Below, one piece after another: positions 37,684 to 46,238 of a stretch of DNA of 58,106 bases. Made by a program: the position numbers and the translations under genes. The stretch's first letter is position 1; each line of letters starts with the position of its first letter. This DNA comes from Methanosarcina sp. Ant1 (GTDB lineage Archaea; Halobacteriota; Methanosarcinia; Methanosarcinales; Methanosarcinaceae), in NCBI GenBank assembly GCA_001714685.2, contig MDTP02000053.1:1-58106 (forward strand), given 5' to 3'. Below the pieces are notes generated by a model. That model made no database searches, was not told where the DNA came from, and saw only the letters and a program-made list of their open reading frames with translations.

Positions 37684-38280
37684 TCAGGCTTTATCCTCTT
37701 CAGCCCCTTTTTTATCCATCAGGCTTAAACCTGTTTTCCAGGCTTCTCCTTTATAATCTCCTATGGTCCAATAGCAGTTGTCTGGCATGGTAAGGAGAAG
37801 AAGTTCCATCTTTTCGATATCAGGTTTTCCCAGGGTCAGGTACTGTTCTTCTGAATAGGCTGCAAGGATTTCCCCTACAAAAAAATAGTTTGTTGGAAAT
37901 TCTATTGTATCTACAAGCCTGCACTCGAGGTTTAATGGGCATTCCTTTATCATGGGTGCAGTTTCTATTTTGCCGTAAAAAACATCAAAAAGCTTTGACT
38001 TATCTTCCTTTCTTCCGGAAACAATCCCGCAGTAGTCTGTTTTTTTAACCATGTCGGAGGAAGGAAAATTGACACTGAAACTCCCATTTTCAAGAATTCC
38101 TTTGGCAGTATAATGATTTTTATTGATGCTTACGCCGATATAAGGCGGGTTTGCATTGACCCTCGATATCCATCCCACAGTCATGAAATTGACTCTCCCC
38201 TCAACCTGTGTCCCCACAAGAGTTACAGGCATGGTATAAACGAACACATTATTTCCTATATTGATCTTTTCTCCCAACAT
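37684..38280 (-). CDS. Flavin reductase-like (flavoredoxin) FMN-binding protein
   Basis: About 198 residues with the split-barrel pattern of flavoredoxin: PVTLVGTQVEGRVNFMTVGW, NPPYIGVSINKNHYTAKGIL and SFSVNFPSSDMVKKTDYCGI. It binds FMN and moves electrons between redox partners; the neighbours are flavoproteins, so it may feed or accept from them. ATG 38280 (MLGEKINIG) has AGAGGGGATAGG directly upstream and is preferred over the in-frame ATG at 38313. Confidence 0.87.
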   Translation of the reverse strand: MLGEKINIGNNVFVYTMPVTLVGTQVEGRVNFMTVGWISRVNANPPYIGVSINKNHYTAKGILENGSFSVNFPSSDMVKKTDYCGIVSGRKEDKSKLFDVFYGKIETAPMIKECPLNLECRLVDTIEFPTNYFFVGEILAAYSEEQYLTLGKPDIEKMELLLLTMPDNCYWTIGDYKGEAWKTGLSLMDKKGAEEDKA

Positions 38281-38445
38281 TCCTATCCCCTCTTTTTGTT
38301 CACTTAACCTCATACAATGTGTTGAAAATGATATCAGCTTATTGACAGTTCCGGCTATATCCTGATTTTTCTTTTTTCCGGATTTAAAATATGCCAGTTT
38401 TTCCCTATCCCAGACAGCCAGCCTGAATTTTCAGTTCTCAGCGGA

Positions 38446-38970
38446 TTATTCCTCTCTTTTCCCGTATGTGTTGTAGTATACTTTCTTCCTGTCAAACCTG
38501 TCCTGCGGACCCGGTTCCTGGTCAGGGTAGCCTATAGGTACGAGGGCCAGAGGGATTACGTGTTCAGGCAACCCAAAAGCTTTCCGGAAACCCTCAACCC
38601 GGTCCTTAATAGGATAAATCCCGGTCCAGACTGCTCCAAGCCCGCAAGCATGAGCTGCAAGCAGGAGGTTCTGGGTAGCTGCCGAGCAGTCCTGCACCCA
38701 GTATCCGGGCACTTTTTCCAGAGTCGTATCCCCACAGATAAGGATTGCAAGGGGTGCCCCCCTGCACATGCCAGCATAGGGGCTGAATGTGGGAATCTTA
38801 TCGAGAATTTTTTGGTCATCGATGACAATGAAGGTCCAGGGCTGGGCGTTAACCGCAGACGGAGCGCTCATTGCAGCCCGAAGCAGTTCGGTAACAAGCT
38901 CCCGTGGAACTGGTCTGTCTGTATATTTCCGAATGCTTCTCCGGGTGTGAATTGCTTCCATAGTATCCAT
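38446..38970 (-). CDS. Nitroreductase-family protein
   Basis: 174 residues with the FMN-binding pattern AIHTRRSIRKYTDRPVPREL, AAMSAPSAVNAQPWTFIVID and GLGAVWTGIYP. Members reduce nitro compounds, flavins or enones with NAD(P)H. It is one of five redox genes on this strand and separated from its neighbours by 100-170 bp, so separate promoters are possible. The ATG four codons in (MEAIHTRRS) is an alternative start. Confidence 0.9.
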   Translation of the reverse strand: MDTMEAIHTRRSIRKYTDRPVPRELVTELLRAAMSAPSAVNAQPWTFIVIDDQKILDKIPTFSPYAGMCRGAPLAILICGDTTLEKVPGYWVQDCSAATQNLLLAAHACGLGAVWTGIYPIKDRVEGFRKAFGLPEHVIPLALVPIGYPDQEPGPQDRFDRKKVYYNTYGKREE

Positions 38971-39069
38971 AATAATGCCTCATCTTATTTTTCTAATGGA
39001 AAAATAATTAACTTGGAAGACCTGTATGTGGCCTTCCTTTCTAATTGGATTTTTTTCTTTATTCCTTCA

Positions 39070-39627
39070 TTATCTGAAAAGGTTAAGGCCTGTATTCTTT
39101 GCTTTCAACATAAGTTCGGCATTATCCTTGACTTCCCCTGGAACGTGATATCCGACTACAACAAGGGTATCCTTTACGTCCATTCCCGCAAATTGTGAAA
39201 TTTGGCCTTCGAATTCTCCAAAGACTCCTTTGTAAGCTGTCGGGTCAGGCATACCCTGGGCTCCTACAATCACGGCTTTTTTTCCGGCTGGCAGACGGGC
39301 TGAAAAGTCAGAATTTATCAGGGAATAGCAGCGGTCAAGGAAGAGCCGCATCTGGCCTGAAAACTGAGCAAAATAAATCGGCGCTCCGAAAACCACCCCA
39401 TCTGCACCTGCCATTTCTTCGAACAGTTCTGTAAGATCATCTTCAAGCTTGCATTTCTCATGGGACTTACAGTAGTCACATGCCTGGCAACCTCTGTAAT
39501 TCATTTCGTTGAGGAGAAAAGTCCGGGTCTCTGCTCCTGCTTCGGCTGCCCCTTCAAGGACCTGCTGGACAACAATGTTTGTGTTTCCATTTTTGCGGGG
39601 ACTTCCTACAATGCCTATAACTTTCAT
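39070..39627 (-). CDS. Iron-sulfur flavoprotein (Isf family), second copy
   Basis: 185 residues, paralogous to the protein at 37079: GSPRKNGNTNIVVQQVLEG for FMN, and C47-X2-C50-X2-C53-X5-C59 for a [4Fe-4S] cluster. VFGAPIYFAQFSGQMRLFLD is the family signature. The cysteine spacing is shorter than in the other copy. AGAGGTATAAT precedes the ATG. Likely part of oxygen or peroxide defence, as shown for Isf in the genus. Confidence 0.9.
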   Translation of the reverse strand: MKVIGIVGSPRKNGNTNIVVQQVLEGAAEAGAETRTFLLNEMNYRGCQACDYCKSHEKCKLEDDLTELFEEMAGADGVVFGAPIYFAQFSGQMRLFLDRCYSLINSDFSARLPAGKKAVIVGAQGMPDPTAYKGVFGEFEGQISQFAGMDVKDTLVVVGYHVPGEVKDNAELMLKAKNTGLNLFR

Positions 39628-40352
39628 TCTATTATACCTCTCATTCTTTAAACCGAATTTATCCTGAATTTATTTTATGGTTTATACCCGATTTTTCCTT
39701 CTTTAAGTAAATCTATACTTGTTAATATCTAATTTGCGCAATTATACTTATTATTTATACATTCAATTCGGTTACCAACCAACAGAATGAACATTATGAG
39801 AGCTTATGGTAAACTACAAAAAATAGCAATCAATAATTATTAGTGTCCTGTACTTAAGTTGCGAGACTTTTTATTATTTATGAGTTTTAGATTGATGACA
39901 GTCACTGAATGTGAAAAATAATAATAACAATAATAATTATTTTGACGATCCCGGAAAATATTAAAAAACATCAGAAATTATCACAGTATTCACAAGATAT
40001 TGCTTATCTTTCTCAATGCAGTACTCTATTTATATCGGAAAATAGATGGAAAACTTCTACCTTGTTTGTGAATTTTGATTTAAACGTATGTAAGCTCTTA
40101 AGGCCTCTTACGGTTTCTTATAAAAACAAACTTCTCAATTAATTTCAACAATCGACACAATAACAACTATCTACGGAACGCTTAAAAAGAAGCCGGGATA
40201 ACAAGACAATGGAACCAGGTGTCATTATTACCCCGAAATGGAGTAGCCAACTCTTCTTATTAAATCATGGAGTGAACTATAACTCTTTTAAATTCACAAC
40301 ATTAAAAAATGATTTGTGCAGTTATTGAGAAAATAAGCCCGTGCTTGAAAGC
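39628..40352. other. Gene-free stretch, AT-rich
   Basis: Open frames here start with TTG and lack ribosome sites. The stretch 39880-40145 contains a 66-codon frame (IPENIKKHQKLSQYSQDIAY) that I cannot support. No repeats from the named families are seen. It marks the left side of the accessory region. Confidence 0.4.
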
Positions 40353-40690
40353 TTACTCGTTTTCTAATTCTTTGATCTGTACTGCCAGCTTATTAAGCTG
40401 ATCATGTTTTTTGATGAATTCATCTTTCAGTTTCTTTATTTCTCTGCCTGATCCCTGCCTTTCTCTGCCTCTTCTTCCAGTTCTACAAAGTCCTTGACGA
40501 TATAATCACATGCTGGATTCGGGCAATATTTGCCTATTCTCTTCCAAACCTACCTTTCTTTCCTCCTGCTGTCTCGAGATATTCTTTTCCGCATTTAGGG
40601 CAGATTGTTTTTGGTTTTGAACCGCTACTTCCTTGTTGTTATCTTTCACCAACTCATGACTATGACCAGGGACTCTGATCAGGAAATAGG
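40353..40690 (-). pseudogene. Decayed zinc-ribbon and coiled-coil protein gene
   Basis: Reading the minus strand in three successive frames gives one coherent protein: TICPKCGKEYLETAGGKKGR, then IGKYCPNPACDYIVKDFVEL, then EIKKLKDEFIKKHDQLNKLA to a TAA at 40353-40355. Two CxxC-type pairs would bind one zinc, followed by a coiled coil. At least two frameshifts (near 40545 and 40440) break it. The 5' part (GHSHELVKDNNKE) is in yet another frame. I do not recognise the family by name; the ribbon resembles topoisomerase-type zinc fingers. Confidence 0.6.
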
Positions 40691-40835
40691 CCAAAGAATG
40701 TACTTCAAGGTGGCCGATTCAGATAAGTTGAGGTTATATCCATACGTTGAGAAGATTATCGGAGATATTGGCTCAAAATCAGAAACTAATAAAACAGGTG
40801 ATGTAACAGATAATAGCACCAAAAAACCATCATGA
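40656..40835 (+). CDS. Protein-like fragment, uncertain
   Basis: A frame ending in TGA reads DQEIGQRMYFKVADSDKLRL and YVEKIIGDIGSKSETNKTGD, which looks like genuine protein, but it has no ribosome site and partly overlaps the decayed gene on the other strand. Perhaps the 3' end of a truncated gene. No family is recognised. Confidence 0.25.
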   Translation: MTMTRDSDQEIGQRMYFKVADSDKLRLYPYVEKIIGDIGSKSETNKTGDVTDNSTKKPS

Positions 40836-41206
40836 CAAAACGTAACACCAGGAAAAGGTAATTATCTACGATCTCTTAAACGTTCAACAGTGAGCCTGAG
40901 AATCAATCAATGCTATCTTCTGAGAGTTTCCCGATAAAAATCCATATGGGTTAACTATGAAAAATAACCGGTAGCTGTAAATATAAGCCTCTTGATAGTG
41001 CTTTTCCGGCTTGCTATGTATCTCTTAATCTTATTTCACACTTACTCGGTATGTAATCATACATATTTTCCATATTCATATATGATCTAGGATGCTGAAG
41101 AAAACAAAATATATCATTTAAAAAATAGAGAAAAAATCGAATAACTATTATTTAGGTTAACATATAAATTATAAAACGTTATCAAGAAAGCATAATGCAA
41201 TAAATT

Positions 41207-41776
41207 TCAATTATTTAGAATTCCCCATTCTACCAGTCTTTTCTTAATGTCTCTAAGCTCATAGTCTGTAAAAGAAAGACTTTGATAGTGTTTAAGAGAG
41301 GTTATTGGATCATGCCCTTGTCTGGAATATATTTCAATCTCTGGTATACCTGCTTTCAGCATCCAACTTTCAATTGTCTTCCTGGGAGTCTTTGGATTGA
41401 CCTTTGGAGTAATACCGGCTTTGTAGCTCCATCTTTCAAGGTTCTCAAACCAAGTATTGCGTGCTGGTGGTTTTTTGCATTCTAGAAAAGCTTTTAAGAG
41501 ATAGGGGAATGTAGCCGGTAACTTATCAATTGTCCTCTTTACAAGTTTTTGTTTTACTTTCCTTTGTGCTTCCTTAGGAAGAATAATCTGATTTCTTTCA
41601 GTATAGTACCATTCTTCGTGATCGTGTAACCTTTGAAGCTCCACATACCGAAGGCCTGTGATGGTGTTGACTTCAAAAACAGGCCTGAACTTTGCAGGAA
41701 TAAAATTAACAAACCGATCATATTCTGCAACTGTGAGAACCTTAGTTCCATCAGGAGTAACAAGTCCATTCTCCAT
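41207..41776 (-). CDS. Tyrosine recombinase (phage-type integrase), catalytic domain only
   Basis: 189 residues that cover just the catalytic domain. Arg43 in TGLRYVEL, Arg132 in NPKTPRKTIESW, His155 in SRQGHDP and Tyr164 in LKHYQS fit the R...R-H...Y set of tyrosine recombinases; the usual first histidine of the HxxR motif is replaced by lysine (K129). The N-terminal core-binding domain is absent, so it is either a naturally short archaeal type or a truncated gene. It has no clear ribosome site. It marks the accessory region 39.7-45.1 kb. Confidence 0.78.
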   Translation of the reverse strand: MENGLVTPDGTKVLTVAEYDRFVNFIPAKFRPVFEVNTITGLRYVELQRLHDHEEWYYTERNQIILPKEAQRKVKQKLVKRTIDKLPATFPYLLKAFLECKKPPARNTWFENLERWSYKAGITPKVNPKTPRKTIESWMLKAGIPEIEIYSRQGHDPITSLKHYQSLSFTDYELRDIKKRLVEWGILNN

Positions 41777-41870
41777 GAAAGATATACACGAACAAAATAT
41801 TAAAAGGTTCGTGTTTTCTGAAGAATTTCCTAAAAATCGATAGTAAAATGAGTGGTTTTTTGCCTAAAAT

Positions 41871-41899
41871 CCGAACGTTCTATGACAAAACGTTCGTAT
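41871..41899. promoter_or_regulatory. Repeated AACGTTCG motif upstream of the recombinase
   Basis: CCGAACGTTC (41871) and AAACGTTCG (41889) are spaced about 17 bp apart. The core AACGTT is its own complement, so both are near-palindromes. Possibly a binding site for the recombinase or a regulator. Confidence 0.3.
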
Positions 41900-42262
41900 A
41901 TTGAAGCATCCTTCAAAATAGATTTTTACTAAAATATACAGGTTTTACTTTGAAGTCTATGTCTTTTTGGCGGTTTTTGCAAAAATACCCATCTTCTAGG
42001 TGAGCTGAATATATTTTTTAAAGACATTTTTATATAAAATACAAAAAGTTTTGTATATGTATCCTTATATCATTAAAAAGTTATTATGTTACTTTCTCAA
42101 TAATATTATTTGGTTTACACATTAGGAATTGAATGGAATTTTTCAATGGTTCCAAAGATTTTTTTAGATTAGGAACTTGAATGATTGTACCAATCCTAAT
42201 TTGAAGGAAGTAATCATAGTGAAATACGCTACAAAATATCAAACTTTTGAGAGATGATTTCT

Positions 42263-43627
42263 ATGAGCACAAAGAGTACGATCCAGGTAATAAATATGCC
42301 TAAAGAGGATGGACTTCTAAAAGAATTAGGCAACTTGTATTCGATAGAGCCTTATGAGGAAGTTGGCAACATTAAAGAAAGATCAAATGAAATCGCGTCT
42401 CTTCTTATCAACTTACAAAATAAAGATGAGATTGCTCCAATTATTAAAGACGCTTTTAATATTTCAATGGAATCAGATATACCTGTTGTTTTATATAATG
42501 TCACAAAAAACTCTATGGCCAAATTATGCTGCCTAGGGACGGATACTGAATGCTGTATAGTTTTCCCTTATATGAAAGAAGTTAAAATTTTTGAAGTTTT
42601 GGATTTATCACTGGAGGTAAGAATCTCTAATGGAAGTAGGATGGCTATTCTAGAATCAGATGGATATTTTAAATTGAGTCCACCGAATGAGTTTAGTGAA
42701 ATACCATTTTCAGTTGCACTTTTCCCTAAACTCCTACATAAAGAAAAAGCAAGAATTATTGAGAAGAAGATTAAAACAGGTATTACTAAAGAAGAAGATC
42801 GAATTTTGGCTCAAAGAAATACATATAATGACTCCTCTAAGGGCTCGTTACCAGAACATCAAATTGAACAGAACTATGTTAGGCTCGAACTAGACGATAA
42901 GGTTATGGGTACTGAACAAGAGCTCTCAAATCATGTGCTGATGGAAGTTGTTCTTATGGCTTCGTACAACCCTAATTGTAAATATTTAAAGGTCACTTCG
43001 TTAGGTGCAGGCTTCAGTCCAGCTAAAAGTGGTAAATTACAATGGGACGATGTGTACGAAAGAGGGTGTTTCCAAAGTGAAATAGAAATACACATCGAAG
43101 CAAATGAAAATGAGTTAGCTACTAAAGAAAGCAGTCCAGTAAATGCTAACAATGTTACAGAATATACAACATCTTCATCAATAAGCGTAGGTATAAATAT
43201 TTCGACAGATCCTGGATTCGAGTCTCAATACACACTTTCGAAAGAAGAATCACATGCCATCTCAGATTTCGAAATAACTAATAGATCATATGGGACTGTA
43301 GGGGATTGGGATTTCAGGTTTGAAAAGGCACAAGGTCATGACTGGGAATGGAATAATATGTTCGAAGACCAGTTTGCGACAATAGAAGTGAAAAATATTC
43401 CAATTTTGACCAAAAACAATTTGCAGCCCGTATGCGTCATGACTTGGGTAACAGATGATGTAGAATTCAAGAAAATGGTTCCCTTAGAGCTAGGTTGGAA
43501 GGCTACTTACTATCATTTCTGGGTTAAAAATTTTTTCTTTGTCGTTCGGAAAGCTTGGCAATACCAATTATATAGTTGTTCTGTCCCCTGGATAGTAGAT
43601 TTCGGCAAAGTATGGGTTGAACCTTGA
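42263..43627 (+). CDS. Orphan 454-residue protein, accessory region
   Basis: I do not recognise the family. The N-terminal half (residues 1-200) is mixed alpha/beta with charged helices (KARIIEKKIKTGITKEEDRI). The C-terminal half is beta-rich with SSSISVGINISTDPGFESQY, EESHAISDFEITNRSYG and a Trp-rich stretch (GHDWEWNNMF), then WVTDDVEFKKMVPLELGWKA. This alternation resembles beta-barrel pore-forming proteins of the leukocidin type, but only in pattern. No signal peptide is present. ATG 42263 is chosen since GAGATGAT lies 4 bases before it; an ATG three codons earlier is in frame. It lies next to the recombinase, suggesting cargo of a mobile element. Confidence 0.6.
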   Translation: MSTKSTIQVINMPKEDGLLKELGNLYSIEPYEEVGNIKERSNEIASLLINLQNKDEIAPIIKDAFNISMESDIPVVLYNVTKNSMAKLCCLGTDTECCIVFPYMKEVKIFEVLDLSLEVRISNGSRMAILESDGYFKLSPPNEFSEIPFSVALFPKLLHKEKARIIEKKIKTGITKEEDRILAQRNTYNDSSKGSLPEHQIEQNYVRLELDDKVMGTEQELSNHVLMEVVLMASYNPNCKYLKVTSLGAGFSPAKSGKLQWDDVYERGCFQSEIEIHIEANENELATKESSPVNANNVTEYTTSSSISVGINISTDPGFESQYTLSKEESHAISDFEITNRSYGTVGDWDFRFEKAQGHDWEWNNMFEDQFATIEVKNIPILTKNNLQPVCVMTWVTDDVEFKKMVPLELGWKATYYHFWVKNFFFVVRKAWQYQLYSCSVPWIVDFGKVWVEP

Positions 43628-44170
43628 ATATGGCCGGTGAGGTGTTTTATCCTGAAATTATTTCACTTTGAAACTTTTAAAGTTCCATCTGAATGAATTT
43701 TATTAAAATTAAAACTACCAATACATTCCACTATCGAGAGGCACTGAGAAAAGTACCTATGTGTTTATCATAGAATTTTTGCATTTGATGACACTGTAAT
43801 CGAAAGGAAAGAATATATTCTTAATGTATGTGTAACGATTAGGAAAACAAAGTATACTCTTCAAAAATAGGAGAATTTGTCACCTTACTTTTAGCCGTGG
43901 TTAACATATCAAAGTAAAAACGCTATCGTTATAGATGAGAACCTTTGTTTCGCCCCCTTTTCTTCGAGTAGAAACATAAGACATGTATTATTTAATTAAT
44001 TATTATGAGTTGCACAGTATTGTACATTTTGCCCGAAATACCCGTTTTTACACCTGTTTAGGATGTCTTTAGATGTACAACAACGTATTTTTTCAATACA
44101 TAATTAGAAATCAAAACAATTTTCTTAAAAAATTTCATCATATTTTTACAATACGCCATAATACGCCCGT
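43628..44170. other. Gene-free stretch, AT-rich
   Basis: No open frame or named repeat is convincing. The near repeat AATACGCCATAATACGCCCG just before 44171 is the only local structure. Confidence 0.4.
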
Positions 44171-44338
44171 ATGCCCGATGAAATACGCATACCTGTTAAT
44201 GCTGAGATACCTAAGAGCTTGCATGACGCCATACTCACAGCTATAGAGGAGCTATAGAGGAGGGAATTGAGGCGCCATGAGCAAAAAAGCAATGGTGGAG
44301 ATTTTGGTACTGTCTGTACTCACATTTTAACATCTTAA
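44171..44338 (+). pseudogene. Mini-ORF interrupted by an amber codon
   Basis: ATG 44171 opens MPDEIRIPVNAEIPKSLHDA and ILTAIEEL, then TAG at 44255-44257, then 26 more sense codons (RRELRRHEQKSNGGDFGTVC...) to TAA at 44336-44338. An 11-bp tandem duplication (GCTATAGAGGA twice, 44240-44261) creates the TAG and changes the frame. Without it the frame would end at CCATGA, overlapping ATG 44277 of a short following frame. In a Pyl-decoding cell the TAG could be read as pyrrolysine, giving 55 residues, but damage is the simpler view. The start of the peptide resembles small DNA-binding proteins of mobile elements. Confidence 0.4.
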
Positions 44339-44501
44339 AAGATCCAATTAATTAAATGTTCAAAGTTCTTAACTTTGTCCATTGTAACGATAATTATAAT
44401 TATCTTTCATCTTACATGAAGTAAGAAACAATCGAAAAAATGACAGAACTCAAATGAATTCATTTATATTTCAGCATACAGTTATGATAAGATGATCGAT
44501 A

Positions 44502-44756
44502 ATGAAACTTATTAATATAGTACGCCGTTTTATAATAGCGGGTCTTATACTACTTATTGTAGTAATTATAGAGGCATCTTATTACGGACTACATCCGAAG
44601 AACAATTATTACATTAATAACACTGATTATTCAATTGCTGCTCCTTTTGTCAATAATTTTTCAGATATAGGCAGCCCTATAAATATAATATTCCTCGTTA
44701 TGATATTCATCCTAAGTTTCATGGTAGTGTCAAAAATGATATCTAAGAGAAAATGA
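44502..44756 (+). CDS. Small two-helix membrane protein
   Basis: 84 residues with two hydrophobic helices (FIIAGLILLIVVIIEASYYG and INIIFLVMIFILSFMVVSKM) and a polar loop between, ending in KRK. No family is recognised. The ATG has GATGATCGATA before it, a partial match to the 16S end. It stands alone in the accessory region. Confidence 0.5.
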   Translation: MKLINIVRRFIIAGLILLIVVIIEASYYGLHPKNNYYINNTDYSIAAPFVNNFSDIGSPINIIFLVMIFILSFMVVSKMISKRK

Positions 44757-44851
44757 TCGCAAAAATGTACGAGTGAATAAGTTAGGAGATGGCATTATAT
44801 AGACAGGACAGCACCACCCAAAGCAACTGCTTTAATATTTTCCGCAAACTA

Positions 44852-44975
44852 AGGAATGACAAGAATATAATTTCAAGTATTTCAGTTACCGATATTGTCT
44901 CTGATGATTATTTGGGAAAATGGAATTATAGAGCTATCCAAAGTGAAAACTTGAAGTTATTTTCCAGCTATTCCT
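44852..44975 (+). repeat. 125-bp MITE family 1, copy D
   Basis: AGGAATGACAAGAATATAAT to ATTTTCCAGCTATTCCT, one base shorter than the others. It is flanked by ACTA and AAAA. It lies 41 bp from a MITE family 2 copy. Confidence 0.85.
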
Positions 44976-45015
44976 AAAAAGGCTTTTATCCTCTAAACCC
45001 AAATGCAAAATGAAT

Positions 45016-45132
45016 TCGGACTTATGCAGTTGAACTAAGAAACCAGTAGCATGAAACTTCAATCTGTCTAGATCATAATATTTATAACAGACCTGTTCAT
45101 GCTTTCCCTTGATCCTTAAGTGCATAAGTCTT
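45016..45132. repeat. 117-bp MITE family 2, copy 2
   Basis: GGACTTATGCAGTTGAACTA to AAGTGCATAAGTCTT. Ends and length match the copy at 9948-10064 (reverse complement), while the middle has diverged. It is just upstream of the rubrerythrin gene and may contribute to its promoter region. Confidence 0.65.
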
Positions 45133-45184
45133 AAAGAAACAAAATTATTGAATTTATTGAATTTTATTGAAATGGGGGTTTTAA

Positions 45185-45733
45185 ATGAAGAAGATGACAG
45201 AACAGCATCTTATCAATGCATTTGGTGGAGAAAGCCAGGCGCATATTAGGTATTTATATTTTGCAAATCAGGCCGAAAAAGAAAAATTTACTAATGTGGC
45301 CCGTTTATTTCGCGCAGTCGCTCATGCTGAATATATACATGCAGGAGACCATTACAGGGAGTTAAAACACCTCGATGGGGGATTTGTCGCAAATAGCATG
45401 GCAGCTTTTGGCCCGGGTGATTCCAGGAAAAACCTTAAACTAGCAATCGCTGGCGAGACATTCGAAATTGAGGAAATGTATCCTGCATACATTGAAGTTG
45501 CAAAATTCCAGGGGGAAAAAGGCGCACAAAGAAGTTTTGAATGGTCCTATGGCACTGAAAAAATGCATAAAATGCTTTATGAAAAAGCATTCGAATCTGT
45601 TAATTCAGGAAAAGACGTTGAACTCGGCCCCATCCAGGTTTGCGAAGTATGCGGATATACCCTCGAGGGAGAAGCACCCGATAGATGTCCCATATGCAAC
45701 GAATTAAAAGACAAATTTACTGCATTTAAATAA
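45185..45733 (+). CDS. Rubrerythrin
   Basis: A 182-residue non-heme iron peroxidase. The N-terminal four-helix diiron domain has E-rich helices (INAFGGESQAHIRYLYFANQ, AVAHAEYIHAGDHYRE, AGETFEIEEMYPAYIEVAK), and a C-terminal rubredoxin-like domain binds one iron through CEVCGYTLEGE and CPICNE. It reduces H2O2 with electrons passed through rubredoxin. GGGGG lies 8 bases upstream of the ATG. The gene is alone in its transcription unit, consistent with stress induction. Confidence 0.95.
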   Translation: MKKMTEQHLINAFGGESQAHIRYLYFANQAEKEKFTNVARLFRAVAHAEYIHAGDHYRELKHLDGGFVANSMAAFGPGDSRKNLKLAIAGETFEIEEMYPAYIEVAKFQGEKGAQRSFEWSYGTEKMHKMLYEKAFESVNSGKDVELGPIQVCEVCGYTLEGEAPDRCPICNELKDKFTAFK

Positions 45734-45792
45734 GTGCTTATCTTGCATCGGCTAATTCTTACCAGGAAAATTTCCGTCTAGATGAGGACCCG

Positions 45793-45810
45793 GAGGGCCT
45801 GAGGACCCTC
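45793..45810 (+). terminator. Weak hairpin after rubrerythrin
   Basis: GAGGG (45793-45797) can pair with CCCTC (45806-45810) across an eight-base loop. T-rich sequence follows only at a distance (45850-45920), so the role is uncertain. Confidence 0.3.
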
Positions 45811-46238
45811 TGTTTCCCGAGACTTTGCAGAGATCATTTTCGGGGTCGTTTTCCTTGTTGGAATCCTATCATCTCGATTCCGGAATAAATCTCTTGTTTA
45901 GTTGAAAAAATTTCTTGTTTAGTTGAAATTCGTGATCAATAAATCGATTTTAAAATCCAGGTTTGCGAATATAATTTGCGCAGTACCGGATAGAGAATTA
46001 TTGTCCAACTGGCTGCTCTTATTCATTTGTATACTTGGAGAAACATATCTCTGGTTAATTTCAGGAAGCCAAAAACAACAAGAACCCACGCAACAAGTAA
46101 AAATAAATCCTATCTCTATGTTGATTCAATATTGAATCCTATTTTATTCGATTAAGATATATAACTAATTTAGAATACATTTAACAATATTTTCAGAAAC
46201 ATTTAAAACTTTTGAAAGTTTGATTCATAACTATCGAA

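Noticed and set aside
44789-44977. ORF with VTDIVSDDYLGKWNYRAI, similar to one at 214-405
   Set aside because: The shared peptide is the translated MITE, not a conserved protein.
45923-46135. 70-codon ORF before the helicase gene
   Set aside because: No ribosome site and no recognisable family; an AT-rich spacer can yield such a frame by chance.
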